From assembly GCF_015057185.1 (NCBI RefSeq), contig NZ_SVEV01000015.1, forward strand, positions 1 to 64,000: a stretch of 64,000 nucleotides of DNA, read 5' to 3'. A model generated the notes under the pieces. The model did not search any database and was not told where the DNA came from. It worked only from the letters and a program-made list of their open reading frames with translations. The stretch comes from Pseudobutyrivibrio sp. (GTDB taxonomy: Bacteria > Bacillota > Clostridia > Lachnospirales > Lachnospiraceae). Numbering within the stretch: position 1 is the stretch's first letter; the number at the start of each line of letters is the position of its first letter. The position numbers were made by a program, and so were the translations under genes. Shown piece by piece: positions 25,769-35,416 of this stretch.

Positions 25769-25784
25769 TGTTTCACGTGAAACA
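25769..25784. promoter_or_regulatory. parS site 1
   Basis: TGTTTCACGTGAAACA, a perfect 16-bp palindrome identical to the Firmicute parS consensus. It sits in the 298-bp gap upstream of parA, which otherwise is AT-rich with no gene. Confidence 0.96.
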
Positions 25785-25870
25785 TTATTAATATAAAATA
25801 GCAATATCTTGGAGTTGAATCAAAAATCTAAATACTATATTTTGTGTTTTATAAGAGTAAAATACAAAAA

Positions 25871-25886
25871 TGTTTCACGTGAAACA
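25871..25886. promoter_or_regulatory. parS site 2
   Basis: A second perfect TGTTTCACGTGAAACA, 102 bases from site 1, just after the end of the 25912 gene. Confidence 0.96.
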
Positions 25887-25911
25887 TTTCTATATATAGG
25901 TTAGTTATTAT

Positions 25912-26445
25912 TTATATATTAGAAATAATATTATCTAATTCAATTTGAGCCCTATATGGGTCCAATAATATCAAACTTTTTATATTAGAAAGCTGTGCAA
26001 TTAACTCACTTCGTACAATATCACATGAATTATCCTTGTTGATATTTGTTTCCTGTACATTAGAATCTTCTGTAAGTGTTTTGTCTTCTTCTTTCTTTTC
26101 TTCAACTTTTTCAATAACAGGCTTATTTAAAACAGCAGTATTATTAATCAATGCATTAACTTCTACTAATCTTCCATCGTAGAACTTCATTTGATTATTT
26201 TTTGAACTCATTTGACTATTTAAATCTTCAATAATCAAACGAACTTCTGCTGCCTTTTCATTATTTTTTGCATTAATATCTCTAGGAGATAATTCTTTAA
26301 AAACCGAATCATTAGACTGTTCAAGAATATCAAGAAACTTAGTTTCTTCTTTTATTTTTGTTTCTAATAAATCCATATCTTCTTTTAATTGGATTTTTTC
26401 AGAAATCAACTCTTCCTGATATTTTTTTAGGAAGTCATTAATCAT
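25912..26445 (-). CDS. Coiled-coil protein between rsmG and parA, function unknown
   Basis: 177 aa from the ATG at 26445, chosen because GGGGG lies 8 bases upstream; an earlier in-frame ATG (26472) falls in the degenerate parS site. Residues about 5-110 are strongly charged heptad-like helices (KKYQEELISEKIQLKEDMDLL...), followed by a Glu/Lys linker and a C-terminal helix pair. No motif I recognise. It is bracketed by parS-type sites and sits in the rsmG-parA interval, so a segregation or nucleoid role is possible but unproven. Confidence 0.65.
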   Translation of the reverse strand: MINDFLKKYQEELISEKIQLKEDMDLLETKIKEETKFLDILEQSNDSVFKELSPRDINAKNNEKAAEVRLIIEDLNSQMSSKNNQMKFYDGRLVEVNALINNTAVLNKPVIEKVEEKKEEDKTLTEDSNVQETNINKDNSCDIVRSELIAQLSNIKSLILLDPYRAQIELDNIISNI

Positions 26446-26464
26446 ATAACAATCCCCCATTATC

Positions 26465-26480
26465 TGTTTCATGTGAAACC
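26465..26480. promoter_or_regulatory. Degenerate parS-like site 3
   Basis: TGTTTCATGTGAAACC matches the parS consensus at 14 of 16 positions, with the central C replaced by T. It occupies the short gap between the rsmG stop and the next gene. Confidence 0.6.
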
Positions 26481-26481
26481 A

Positions 26482-27201
26482 TTACTTAAGTGGTTCCTTA
26501 CTAGGTGTTCCAGCTTTTCTTGGATATGCCTTTGGAGTATTCTTTTCTTTATTAATGATAATAAAGGAACGATTAATATCTGTATTAGGCAATTTAAAAT
26601 AAACTGGTTTATTCATGGAACCACCAAGTTTCTTAATAGCTGAACCTGAAGCATTTATCTCTTCAGTAATATCACCTGACTTATAGCTAATAAAATATCC
26701 ATTAACTTTTACTAGTGGTAAACAATACTCTGATAAAGTAGATATATTAGCTACTGCTCTACTAACCACTAAATCAAATTGTTCTCTGTATATTTTATTT
26801 TTGCCAGCCTCTTCTGCTCTGGCATGTATAAGTGTTACATTATTTAAACCTAAAGCATCTACTACTTCCTGTAAAAACTTAATACGTTTATTAAGTGAAT
26901 CTATAAGTGTAAACTTTAAATCAGGATAAGCAATAGCCATAGGAATACCAGGAAACCCTGCACCTGTTCCAAGATCACAAATATTTTCTACATCACTTGG
27001 TAGTACAGAACATATAGATAAACTATCAGCAAAATGCTTTACAATTACTTCATCAAATTCAGTAATAGCAGTAAGATTCATTACCTTATTTTTTTCTACT
27101 AATAATTCATAAAATAAATCAAGCTGCTGTATCTTTTTATCCGATAAAGTAAAATTCCATGTAGATAAAGTATCTACTAAATATGAATAATCTCTACTCA
27201 T
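26482..27201 (-). CDS. rsmG: 16S rRNA (guanine-527-N7)-methyltransferase
   Basis: 239 aa. GidB family: the MNLTAITEFDEVIVKHFADS segment, the SAM motif CDLGTGAGFPGIPMAI (about 69-84), and VVSRAVANISTL. It forms m7G527 in 16S rRNA; loss gives low-level streptomycin resistance in other bacteria. AATAGGAG precedes the ATG. It stands downstream of mnmG in the conserved mnmE-mnmG-rsmG-parA order. Confidence 0.96.
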   Translation of the reverse strand: MSRDYSYLVDTLSTWNFTLSDKKIQQLDLFYELLVEKNKVMNLTAITEFDEVIVKHFADSLSICSVLPSDVENICDLGTGAGFPGIPMAIAYPDLKFTLIDSLNKRIKFLQEVVDALGLNNVTLIHARAEEAGKNKIYREQFDLVVSRAVANISTLSEYCLPLVKVNGYFISYKSGDITEEINASGSAIKKLGGSMNKPVYFKLPNTDINRSFIIINKEKNTPKAYPRKAGTPSKEPLK

Positions 27202-27233
27202 AAATCTCCTATTTCAAAAAAATGATATGTTTC

Positions 27234-27375
27234 AAGGGTATATAGAAGTAGGTTAAAATGCAGTAAAAGAAAACTGCATTTTAATCCCCTTTCAGGGGAC
27301 AATACATTTTATTACATAAAATGTATTGCTAATACAGATTTAATTAAACTTGATGTTTAATTAAATCCTACCCTT
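27234..27375. repeat. Four consecutive hairpins closed by an outer stem (multi-branched junction)
   Basis: Four stem-loops sit side by side: TTAAAATGCAGT/ACTGCATTTTAA (27253-27284), CCCCT/AGGGG (27286-27298), AATACATTTTAT/ATAAAATGTATT (27301-27327) and ATTTAATTAAAC/GTTTAATTAAAT (27338-27366). GTAGG (27248-27252) and CCTAC (27367-27371) abut the first and last hairpins and pair. AAGGG (27234) and CCCTT extend this outer stem past a bulge. The structure occupies the whole gap between mnmG and rsmG, and would form in the mnmG-rsmG transcript or as a DNA cruciform. No ORF. Confidence 0.75.
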
Positions 27376-27379
27376 AAAA

Positions 27380-29257
27380 CTAACCCTTAAAAGTTTCTAA
27401 GTAAACTAAAAGTACAGAAATATCAGCTGGACTAACTCCAGATATACGAGATGCTTGTCCTATATTAGCAGGACGTAATTTAGATAACTTTTGTCTTGCT
27501 TCAATACGCAAACTAGGAATTTCCTCATAATTTATATTTTGTGGCAAAACTTTAGATTCCAATTTTTTGAATTGTTTTACCTGTTTTTCCTGTCTTGTAA
27601 GGTATCCTTCATACTTAATATAAATATTTACTTCTTCTCTGACTTCATCTGAAAGGTCTGGTCTCTCTGGATCAATAGGAGCAAGCTTATCATAATCCAG
27701 TTCAGGCCTTCTAATTAGATCAACTAACTTGATTCCATTTGATAAAGGAATACTTCCATATGATTCAAGAAGAGCTTGAACTTCTTTACGAGCACCAACG
27801 TTAATTTCTTTAACTCTGGCAACCTCTTCATTAATTAAACGTTCCTTTTCAACTACATGATCATAACGTTCTTTTGATAAAAGACCAACCTCGTAACCGA
27901 TTTTAGAGAGGCGTAAATCTGCATTATCTTGTCTAAGTAAAAGTCTATACTCTGCTCTCGAAGTCATCATACGATAAGGTTCTTTTGTTTCCTTTGTAAC
28001 CAAATCATCAATAAGAACTCCAATGTAAGAATTACTTCTATCGAGGATCATAGGCTCTCTACCCTGAACCTTTAATGCAGCGTTTATACCAGCAACTATA
28101 CCTTGAGCTGCTGCTTCTTCGTATCCACTACTTCCATTAAACTGACCAGCAGCAAATAATCCATCAATATCTTTAAACTCAAGTGATGCTTTTAATTGAG
28201 TTGCTTTGATGCAATCATATTCAATGGCATATGCATTACGAACAAATTTACAATTTTCAAGACCAGGTACTGTTCTATACATTGCGTACTGAACATCTTC
28301 TGGCATTGAAGAACTCATACCACCAATATACATTTCATTAGTATTAAGTCCCTCAGGCTCAACAAAAAGCTGATGACGATTCTTATCTGCAAAACGAACA
28401 ACTTTATCTTCAATACTAGGACAATATCTTGGACCAGTTCCTTCAATAACACCTGAGTACATAGGTGATCTATCTAGATTTGCTCTAATAATTTCATGTG
28501 TCTTTTCATTTGTATAAGTAAGATAACAAGGAACCTGTTCAATCTGAACATCTTCTCTTTTTGTACTAAATGAAAATGGAATAACTGGATCATCTCCAAG
28601 TTGAATTTCCATCTTAGAATAATCAATAGAATTACCATCAATTCTTGCAGGAGTACCAGTTTTAAAGCGGTTTAATTCTACATTATTAGCGAGTAATGAA
28701 TCACTAAGATGGTTTGCTGCCTTTAATCCATTAGGGCCACAATGTTCAATAACATCACCATACAAACATCTAGCTTTAAGATATGTACCTGTACAAATTA
28801 TTACTGCTTTAGAATGATAAGTTGCTCCAGATAAAATCTTTACACCACATACTTTATTATCTTCAACAATTAATTCAGTAACTTCTGCTTGTCTTAATGT
28901 AAGATTTTCTGTTTCTTGCATTGTTTTTCTCATTCTAAGAGAATAAGCAGATTTATCAGCTTGAGCTCTAAGTGAATGAACGGCAGGTCCTTTTGAAGAA
29001 TTGAGCATCTTGGACTGAATAAAAGTATGATCGATATTAATACCCATCTGTCCACCAAGTGCATCAAGCTCTCTTACCAAATGACCTTTTGAACTACCAC
29101 CAATGTTTGGATTACATGGCATTAATGCAACAGAATCCATGCTAACAGTAAAACAAATTGTATTAAGACCCATGCGAGCTGAAGCAAGAGCTGCTTCACA
29201 ACCAGCATGACCTGCACCTATAACAACAACATCATAGGATTCTTCAACGTGTGACAT
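27380..29257 (-). CDS. mnmG: tRNA uridine-5-carboxymethylaminomethyl modification enzyme, FAD subunit
   Basis: 625 aa. FAD-binding [15 protein letters not shown] (about 10-24), [18 protein letters not shown] and DALGGQMG, plus the C-terminal tRNA-binding helical domain ending [11 protein letters not shown]. With MnmE it installs cmnm5 on the wobble uridine of several tRNAs. It lies downstream of mnmE with an 83-base gap holding a strong hairpin. Confidence 0.97.
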   Translation of the reverse strand: MSHVEESYDVVVIGAGHAGCEAALASARMGLNTICFTVSMDSVALMPCNPNIGGSSKGHLVRELDALGGQMGINIDHTFIQSKMLNSSKGPAVHSLRAQADKSAYSLRMRKTMQETENLTLRQAEVTELIVEDNKVCGVKILSGATYHSKAVIICTGTYLKARCLYGDVIEHCGPNGLKAANHLSDSLLANNVELNRFKTGTPARIDGNSIDYSKMEIQLGDDPVIPFSFSTKREDVQIEQVPCYLTYTNEKTHEIIRANLDRSPMYSGVIEGTGPRYCPSIEDKVVRFADKNRHQLFVEPEGLNTNEMYIGGMSSSMPEDVQYAMYRTVPGLENCKFVRNAYAIEYDCIKATQLKASLEFKDIDGLFAAGQFNGSSGYEEAAAQGIVAGINAALKVQGREPMILDRSNSYIGVLIDDLVTKETKEPYRMMTSRAEYRLLLRQDNADLRLSKIGYEVGLLSKERYDHVVEKERLINEEVARVKEINVGARKEVQALLESYGSIPLSNGIKLVDLIRRPELDYDKLAPIDPERPDLSDEVREEVNIYIKYEGYLTRQEKQVKQFKKLESKVLPQNINYEEIPSLRIEARQKLSKLRPANIGQASRISGVSPADISVLLVYLETFKG

Positions 29258-29305
29258 AAGTACTCCTTTTTATGTATCATTTTTGTTGCAAATAAATTGC
29301 TCCTG

Positions 29306-29341
29306 ACACAAAAAATTTTGCTTCGCAAAAGTTTTTTGTAT
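29306..29341 (-). terminator. Strong AT-rich hairpin between mnmE and mnmG
   Basis: On the minus strand ACAAAAAACTTTTGC pairs with GCAAAATTTTTTGT around GAA, immediately after the mnmE stop. It contains T-runs inside its arm but no long T-tract after it, so it may be an RNA-processing or attenuation structure and not a full terminator. Confidence 0.5.
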
Positions 29342-30711
29342 CATTTTCCCATACAAAACTCAGAAAAGATTTTATTTGCTAAATCATCTTCTATTGTCTC
29401 ACCTGTAATCTCCCCAAGGAAATTATAAGCATCCATTAAATCTATAGAAAAGAAATCTTCTGGCATCATATTATCAATACTTGTTAAAACATTTAAAAGA
29501 CTATTCTTTGCATTTGATAAACATGCTGCTTGTCGTGAATTAGTAATATACAAAGTATCATCTGTTTTAACCTGACCTGAGAAAAACATATCAGTAATAG
29601 TAGACTCAAGTGTCTTCAATCCATCTAAGCTAACAGATGAGAAAGAAATAACAGGTTTATTATATTTTTTACATATATCTTCCTCGCTAATTACCGTATC
29701 GAGGTCAGATTTATTAAGCAAAATAATGACTTTTTTATCAAAAATCTTATCCATGATAAATTCATCTGCTTCATCTATTGGTCTTGAGGAATCAATAACA
29801 AATAGAATCAAATCAGCATCATCTATACAATCTAATGCTTTATCAACACCAATTTTTTCTACTATATCTTCTGTCTCTCTGATACCAGCTGTATCAATAA
29901 TATTAAGAGAAACTCCATTAATAGTAATCTGTTCTTCCAAGGTATCTCGTGTGGTACCTGGAATATCTGTAACAATAGCACGCTCTCTTCTAGATAAAGT
30001 ATTTAAAAGAGAAGATTTACCAGCATTAGGTTTTCCTAAAATTAGTGTATTAATTCCTTCTTTTAAAATATGACCAGAATTAAATGAATCAAGTAATCCA
30101 TCGACAGATGAAATCAACTCTTTTACTTTGATAGATAGTTCTTCTGGATAACCAGTTAAATCATAATGCTCAGGATCATCGAGCCCAGATTCAATGTAAG
30201 CAGTTTCATAAATAATACTATCTCTTAATCCATCAATAATTTTCTTCAAAGAACCTGAAAGCTGTTTAACTGAATTTTTCATAGCTAGCTCAGAATTAGA
30301 AGAAATCAAATCCATAATAGATTCTGCTTCAGATAAATCAATTCTTCCATTTAAAAAAGCTCGCTTAGTAAATTCTCCTGGCTCCGCTATACGAGCACCA
30401 GCTTTTACTAATAAAGAAAGAACTTTTTTTAGAACTAAAATACCACCATGACAATCAATCTCAATAGTATCTTCAGTTGTATAAGAACGAGGTGCTCTCA
30501 TAATCATTATAAGCACTTCATCTATAAGTTCATTATCATCATAAATATGTCCATATTGAATAGTATGAGTATCACAATCAACTAATTTATTTTTTCCACG
30601 AAAAATAGAATCCACTATTGTAAGGGATTCTTCTCCTGAAACTCTGATAATTCCAATACCAGAACTATTTAATGATGTTGCAATAGCACAAATTGTATCT
30701 GATTGGTACAT
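29341..30711 (-). CDS. mnmE: tRNA modification GTPase
   Basis: 456 aa. N-terminal tetrahydrofolate-binding domain (SDTICAIATSLNSSGIGIIRVSG), a helical domain, and an inserted G domain with G1 GKPNAGKSSLL (about 225-235), G3 DTAGI and G4 NKSD. It ends with the invariant CxGK tail (FCMGK). Partner of MnmG in wobble-uridine modification. An RBS precedes the ATG at 30711; 165 bases separate it from jag. Confidence 0.97.
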   Translation of the reverse strand: MYQSDTICAIATSLNSSGIGIIRVSGEESLTIVDSIFRGKNKLVDCDTHTIQYGHIYDDNELIDEVLIMIMRAPRSYTTEDTIEIDCHGGILVLKKVLSLLVKAGARIAEPGEFTKRAFLNGRIDLSEAESIMDLISSNSELAMKNSVKQLSGSLKKIIDGLRDSIIYETAYIESGLDDPEHYDLTGYPEELSIKVKELISSVDGLLDSFNSGHILKEGINTLILGKPNAGKSSLLNTLSRRERAIVTDIPGTTRDTLEEQITINGVSLNIIDTAGIRETEDIVEKIGVDKALDCIDDADLILFVIDSSRPIDEADEFIMDKIFDKKVIILLNKSDLDTVISEEDICKKYNKPVISFSSVSLDGLKTLESTITDMFFSGQVKTDDTLYITNSRQAACLSNAKNSLLNVLTSIDNMMPEDFFSIDLMDAYNFLGEITGETIEDDLANKIFSEFCMGK

Positions 30712-30832
30712 TTATACCTCCAAACTATTCTTTACCTTGGAATAAATTCCAATAATTGAAATCTACTACAAGAAAAAGAAATAAAATATTTGCATTAACC
30801 TTATAATTAAAAATATAAAATAAAGATTATAA

Positions 30833-30863
30833 AGGGTTAGTCTAAAAATAAAAGACTAACCCT
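30833..30863 (-). terminator. Hairpin after jag
   Basis: AGGGTTAGTCT (30833-30843) pairs perfectly with AGACTAACCCT (30853-30863), 13 bases after the jag stop. The following minus-strand sequence, TTTATAATC, is only moderately T-rich, so termination may be partial. The rest of the jag-mnmE gap (to 30711) is AT-rich and empty. Confidence 0.6.
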
Positions 30864-30876
30864 AAAAAATCAATAA

Positions 30877-31506
30877 TTATTTCTTAAGAGTAATTACAAC
30901 ATAACGATATGGCTCTTCACCCTCTGAATGAGTTGTTACATTATTATCATTCTGAAGTGCAGAATGAATAATTCTTCTCTCATAAGGATTCATAGCTTCA
31001 AGAGTAACAGCTTTCTTTGTTCTCTTAACTTTGCTAGCCATATTTCTTGCAAGATTCTCTAAAGTTTCTTTTCTACGACGTCTGTAATCTTCGGTGTCAA
31101 TTTTCACTCTTGTATAATTTTCAGAAGAACGATTAACAGCAAGATTTGTAAGATACTGAAGTGAGTCAAGAGTTTGACCACGTTTTCCAATCAAAACTCC
31201 CATCTCTGGACCAGCTAAATCAATACAAAGTGTATTGTCAGCTTCATCAAACTCCATTGAAATGTTAACTTCAAGCTGCATAGCTTCGAACACACCATCA
31301 AGAAATTCCTTAGCAACTTCCTTAGGGTCTTCTTCTGAAGAAATAACTACTTTAATTAAAGCATCTTTCGAACCAATTCCAAGAAAACCATTGCTTCCCT
31401 CTTCAATAACTTCGTATTTAATCTGATCAGATGTAACACCAAGCTTTACGGTAGCATTAGTAATAGCATCATCAACGGTTTTGCCCGAAAACTCAATATA
31501 TTCCAT
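30877..31506 (-). CDS. khpB: RNA-binding protein Jag/KhpB (SpoIIIJ-associated)
   Basis: 209 aa. Three modules: Jag-N (MEYIEFSGKTVDDAITNATVKLGV, split around residue 20), a KH domain with MGVLIGKRGQTLDSLQYLTN (about 125-145), and a C-terminal R3H domain with NPYERRIIHSALQ. It binds RNA with KhpA and affects cell division and envelope in Firmicutes. It lies 14 bases after yidC in the rpmH operon. Confidence 0.95.
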   Translation of the reverse strand: MEYIEFSGKTVDDAITNATVKLGVTSDQIKYEVIEEGSNGFLGIGSKDALIKVVISSEEDPKEVAKEFLDGVFEAMQLEVNISMEFDEADNTLCIDLAGPEMGVLIGKRGQTLDSLQYLTNLAVNRSSENYTRVKIDTEDYRRRRKETLENLARNMASKVKRTKKAVTLEAMNPYERRIIHSALQNDNNVTTHSEGEEPYRYVVITLKK

Positions 31507-31520
31507 TATTTAATTCCCCC

Positions 31521-32786
31521 TTATTTATTATTCATTTCGTTAAATTCTTTAACAAGATTTGCCTTTGAAGCAAGTGAACCAGAAGCTGCTTTTGATCTAA
31601 ATTCATCAGCCTTCTTTAGAACCTCAGCATCTTCATTAACAAGATTTGCTTTTTCTGACAAAGTCTTCTTTGTATTCATACGAGCTGCATCATAAATCTG
31701 AGCCTGACGAATACCACGCTTTTCAGCTTTTTTAGCGGCCTTTTCTTTATTTGCTTCAATTATGCTCTCAAGATCAATTTTTTCAAAATGCTTGTTAAGG
31801 AAGAACTGTTGTACAGTACGAATAACAGCACCTGCAATCCAATAAAGACCAAGACCAACAGGAACAGTAAATGCAATGAATAATGACATAAGTGGCATCA
31901 TAAGATTCATTGTCTTCATCTGAGCAGCCATCTGATCAGACTGACCTGCCGTTGAATTAACCTGACTAATCTTAATGTTAATCATCTGAGAAACATAAGA
32001 AATAATAGGAATAAGTAACGCTGCAATAATTAATCCAAAATTCTTATTATCTGACCATGCAGTCTTAATAAGATTGAGTGGTGTATCAGAAATGTTAAGA
32101 ATAAATAAATAATTAATGTGTGAAAGCGCGCTAGTAACTGAATGAATTGAATCAGTTAATGAAGGGAAATTTGAAATAACCTCATCCCAGCCTGCATCAG
32201 GAAGCTTATATAAAACATCAATAAAATAATTCTTTAAAGCATCACCTGTAGCAGAAGAATCAAAAGTAACAGACTTTACATAAGTATCATGAATAGTCTG
32301 CATAACTTCTGCTGCTCCATCAGTTGCAGCAATACCATCAACTAATCCAGAAAAAATATTCTTTACAGAAGTAATATAACCAGGAACATTATAGAAAACT
32401 CTATAAAGTGCAAATAAGATAGGCATCTGAATAAGCATGTATCCACATGAACCAGTCATTGAAATACCATACTTGTCATAAAGTGCTTGAGTCTCATTTT
32501 GCTGAGCCTGCATAGAAGCCTGGTCCTTTTTACCTTTGTATTTATCCTGAATAGCTTTCATTTCAGGTTGCATCTTACGAGTAAGGACAGCGAATTTCTG
32601 CTGCTTATAAGTAAGAGGGAACATCAAAATATAAATTACAAAAGTAAAAACAATAATTGTAAGAGCTATATTTTCAATTCCAATATTAGAAAGTAAAATA
32701 TAGATCTTGTCCATAATCCATCCAAGAACCTTAGCGATAGGTCCAAGAATGGAACCGTTGTACGCGGTTAATAAAAGTTCGCTCAA
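31521..32786 (-). CDS. yidC: Membrane protein insertase YidC/OxaA
   Basis: 421 aa. The 60 kDa inner-membrane insertase core has five helices: ALTIIVFTFVIYILMFPLTY, then a cytoplasmic coiled-coil hairpin (KFAVLTRKMQPEMKAIQDKY), MLIQMPILFALYRVFY, and the C-terminal MMPLMSLFIAFTVPVGLGLY. A basic tail follows. There is a large extracytoplasmic insert at about 145-235, longer than in Bacillus SpoIIIJ. No lipobox. It inserts membrane proteins alone or with SecYEG. Confidence 0.95.
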   Translation of the reverse strand: MSELLLTAYNGSILGPIAKVLGWIMDKIYILLSNIGIENIALTIIVFTFVIYILMFPLTYKQQKFAVLTRKMQPEMKAIQDKYKGKKDQASMQAQQNETQALYDKYGISMTGSCGYMLIQMPILFALYRVFYNVPGYITSVKNIFSGLVDGIAATDGAAEVMQTIHDTYVKSVTFDSSATGDALKNYFIDVLYKLPDAGWDEVISNFPSLTDSIHSVTSALSHINYLFILNISDTPLNLIKTAWSDNKNFGLIIAALLIPIISYVSQMINIKISQVNSTAGQSDQMAAQMKTMNLMMPLMSLFIAFTVPVGLGLYWIAGAVIRTVQQFFLNKHFEKIDLESIIEANKEKAAKKAEKRGIRQAQIYDAARMNTKKTLSEKANLVNEDAEVLKKADEFRSKAASGSLASKANLVKEFNEMNNK

Positions 32787-32803
32787 TGTAAAACCTCCAG
32801 TTT

Positions 32804-33016
32804 TTAAGGAACCGGATCATAACCACCATGTGAAAAAGGGTTACAACGAACAAGTCTCCAAAGAGTAAGTGCACCACCCTTAACTGCCCCATGCTTTTGA
32901 ATGGCCTGCAAACCATAAGCTGAGCATGTAGGGCAATATGGGCACTTTGTAGTCTTCATTGGAGACAAATATTTTTGATATAACTTGATTAAAAATATAA
33001 ATAACTTCTTCAACAT
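32804..33016 (-). CDS. yidD: Membrane protein insertion efficiency factor
   Basis: 70 aa. YidD family: [12 protein letters not shown], the cysteine-rich [19 protein letters not shown], and [17 protein letters not shown] at the C-terminus. An amphipathic membrane-associated helper of YidC. Seventeen bases before yidC and 21 after rnpA, in the conserved order. Confidence 0.95.
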   Translation of the reverse strand: MLKKLFIFLIKLYQKYLSPMKTTKCPYCPTCSAYGLQAIQKHGAVKGGALTLWRLVRCNPFSHGGYDPVP

Positions 33017-33037
33017 AATAGAAACGATGATTCCATT

Positions 33038-33376
33038 TTATTTACGAGTTACCTTGTGAAGATTTGCAAGATGAAGGAGAGATTTTTCAATCTCCGCGAA
33101 ATTAGCAGATGCCGCAGCTTCTCTTACAACGACTACAATGTCCAAACCACTATTGAACATCTCTTCATTTAGTCTATAACTTTCTCTTATCAGTCTCGTC
33201 AAATGATGCCTAACTACTGAATTTCCAACCTTTTTACTAACAGAAATTCCAATTCGATTTCGATCTGTATTATTATGGTAAATATACATAACTAACTGGC
33301 GGTTTGCTTTAGACACACCTCGTCTGTATACCAAAGTGAAGTCTTTATTCTTTTTAAGTGATTCACTAAATTCCAT
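33038..33376 (-). CDS. rnpA: Ribonuclease P protein component
   Basis: 112 aa. The diagnostic RNR-type block is present as GISVSKKVGNSVVRHHLTRL (about 42-61), with the N-terminal KKNKDFTLVYRRG. It supports the RNase P ribozyme in trimming tRNA 5' leaders. 48 bases after rpmH; a small hairpin (GACCACATGGTC) lies in the gap. Confidence 0.95.
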   Translation of the reverse strand: MEFSESLKKNKDFTLVYRRGVSKANRQLVMYIYHNNTDRNRIGISVSKKVGNSVVRHHLTRLIRESYRLNEEMFNSGLDIVVVVREAAASANFAEIEKSLLHLANLHKVTRK

Positions 33377-33424
33377 AACAATTATTTTCCTTTAAATAGA
33401 AAGAAAGACCACATGGTCTGTGGC

Positions 33425-33559
33425 CTAAGCTGATAATTTCTTTCTTCCTTTTGCACGTCTAGCAGCAAGAACCTTACGTCCACCTGCTGTGCTCATTCTA
33501 GATCTAAATCCATGTACTTTGGATCTCTGTCTCTTTTTTGGTTGATATGTCATCTTCAT
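33425..33559 (-). CDS. rpmH: 50S ribosomal protein L34
   Basis: 44 aa, the standard length. The translation starts [18 protein letters not shown], continues [20 protein letters not shown], and ends RKKLSA. The ATG at 33559 has GAGGAGG 10 bases upstream; an ATG two codons later (33553) would give the more common MTYQPKK start and is also possible. First gene of the rpmH-rnpA-yidD-yidC-jag operon, transcribed away from the origin. Confidence 0.95.
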   Translation of the reverse strand: MKMTYQPKKRQRSKVHGFRSRMSTAGGRKVLAARRAKGRKKLSA

Positions 33560-34030
33560 AATATATCCACCTCCTCTTTATGAGAAAACATCAGTTGAAA
33601 TTATATAGTGAAAATCTTATAAAGTCAATAAAAAATGAACTAATTAAATATAGAAGTAACTGTGGATAACTAAAAAACACAATATCTAAATATAATGCTA
33701 AAAGTTAAATACTAAATATAGTAAAAAATCTCAAAAAATTTTTCTAATGTTATCTACATACTGTGGATAACATTGTGGATAAATGTTAATTATTCTCATT
33801 TTATTCACATTGAACAAATAAAATACCTTAAAATAGGCAATTATTTTGTGGATAACTTTATTTTATAGCTGTGGATAAGTATAATTTCATTTTTAAAGCC
33901 CCAAATTTAGAAAATAAGCCATTTTATGTTTTAAACAATCCCCTACACCATTTCATAGTAAATATTGCTAAAAAGGCTTATTTAGTTTAGAATATAAAAT
34001 AGTTTAAAATGTGGATAAAAGGGAAAATAT
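33560..34030. other. oriC: Replication origin, dnaA-upstream part (DnaA box cluster)
   Basis: This 471-bp gap holds six perfect DnaA boxes, all written TGTGGATAA on the plus strand: 33661, 33762, 33774, 33847, 33870 and 34010 (start positions). One-mismatch boxes in the opposite orientation are TTATCTACA (33750) and TTATTCACA (33801). The sequence is extremely AT-rich. The divergent promoters of rpmH and dnaA must also lie here, and the box at 34010 sits right before the dnaA RBS, suited to autoregulation. Confidence 0.92.
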
Positions 34031-35416
34031 ATGGAAGAAATTGTTAAAAAATGGGATGAAATCCTTACATATCTAAAGAATGAATATGCAATCACAGATG
34101 TATCTTATGATTCTTGGATAAAACCTCTTGAATTATTTCAAATAGAAGATAATAAATTATATCTTACATACAACGGTGATCAAAATCAAATGACATTAGG
34201 TTACGTTACTAGAAAATATGCTACTCCACTTATGGTTACAATAGCAGAAATCACCGGAACAAAATTCGACGAAATATTAGTTATTTCCCAAGACAATGCT
34301 AATCAAATTAAAAAAGAAAAAAATCTTGAACATATTAATATAGAAGAAATTCATCCAATCGAAAATAAAAGTATTGGAAATTCAACTATTAATCCAAAGT
34401 TTACATTCGACAATTTTGTCGTAGGTAGAAATAACAGATATGCTCAATCAGCTGCATTACTTGTTGCTGAATCTCCTGGAGAATTCTACAATCCTCTTTA
34501 TTTATATGGAGGACCTGGACTTGGTAAAACTCACTTGATGCAGGCCATCGGAAATTTCATTCAAAAACAAAATCCAAATGCTCATATTTTATATGTAACT
34601 TCAGAAGAATTTACAAACGAAGTTATTGAAAACATGAGAACTACCAATAATGCTACAGCAATGCAAAAGTTCAGAGATAAATATCGAACTGTTGATGTAC
34701 TAATGGTAGATGATATTCAATTTATAATAGGAAAAGAAGCAACTCAGGAAGAGTTTTTCCATACCTTCAATGCTTTACATTCTATGGGTAAACAAATTGT
34801 CATTTCATCAGATAAACCTCCAAAACAAATGGAAACTCTTGATGAAAGATTCCAATCAAGATTCGATATGGGTCTTATGGCTGACATTGGTTATCCAGAT
34901 TACGAAACAAGAATGGCAATTCTTAATAAAAAGATAGAAGAAAAAGGATTTACCCTTGATGAATCTATCAGAAAATATATTGCTGAAAATATTCAATCAA
35001 ACGTTAGAGAAATCGAAGGAGCTTTAAATAAACTTATTGCATTCTCTCGCCTTGAAAAAAGTGAAATCACAATGGATATTGCTGAAAGAGAATTACAAAA
35101 CTTTATTACTCCTAACATTTCAAGAGAAATTACTCCACAATTAATTATTGAAGTAGTTTCAGAACATTTCAATCTTACTGTAGATCAAATGGCATCTAAA
35201 AATAGATCTAATAATGTAGCAAGACCTAGACAGATTGCCATGTACTTATGTAATACAATGACTGATTCTTCTTTACAGGCAATTGGATTACTACTAGGTG
35301 GTAGAGATCATTCAACAATTATTCATGGAGCCAATAAAATTGGTGAAGAAATTGAAAAGGATGAAAACACAAAAAACCTAGTTGAAACAATAAAAAAGAA
35401 AATCAATCCAAACTAA
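34031..35416 (+). CDS. dnaA: Chromosomal replication initiator DnaA
   Basis: 461 aa. Domain I (about 1-80), a short linker, and AAA+ domain III with Walker A GGPGLGKTHL (about 157-166) and Walker B VDVLMVDDIQF. Domain IV helix-turn-helix ends in the DnaA signature GGRDHSTIIHG. It binds the boxes on either side of the gene and melts the origin. AAGGGA lies upstream of the ATG. Confidence 0.98.
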   Translation: MEEIVKKWDEILTYLKNEYAITDVSYDSWIKPLELFQIEDNKLYLTYNGDQNQMTLGYVTRKYATPLMVTIAEITGTKFDEILVISQDNANQIKKEKNLEHINIEEIHPIENKSIGNSTINPKFTFDNFVVGRNNRYAQSAALLVAESPGEFYNPLYLYGGPGLGKTHLMQAIGNFIQKQNPNAHILYVTSEEFTNEVIENMRTTNNATAMQKFRDKYRTVDVLMVDDIQFIIGKEATQEEFFHTFNALHSMGKQIVISSDKPPKQMETLDERFQSRFDMGLMADIGYPDYETRMAILNKKIEEKGFTLDESIRKYIAENIQSNVREIEGALNKLIAFSRLEKSEITMDIAERELQNFITPNISREITPQLIIEVVSEHFNLTVDQMASKNRSNNVARPRQIAMYLCNTMTDSSLQAIGLLLGGRDHSTIIHGANKIGEEIEKDENTKNLVETIKKKINPN

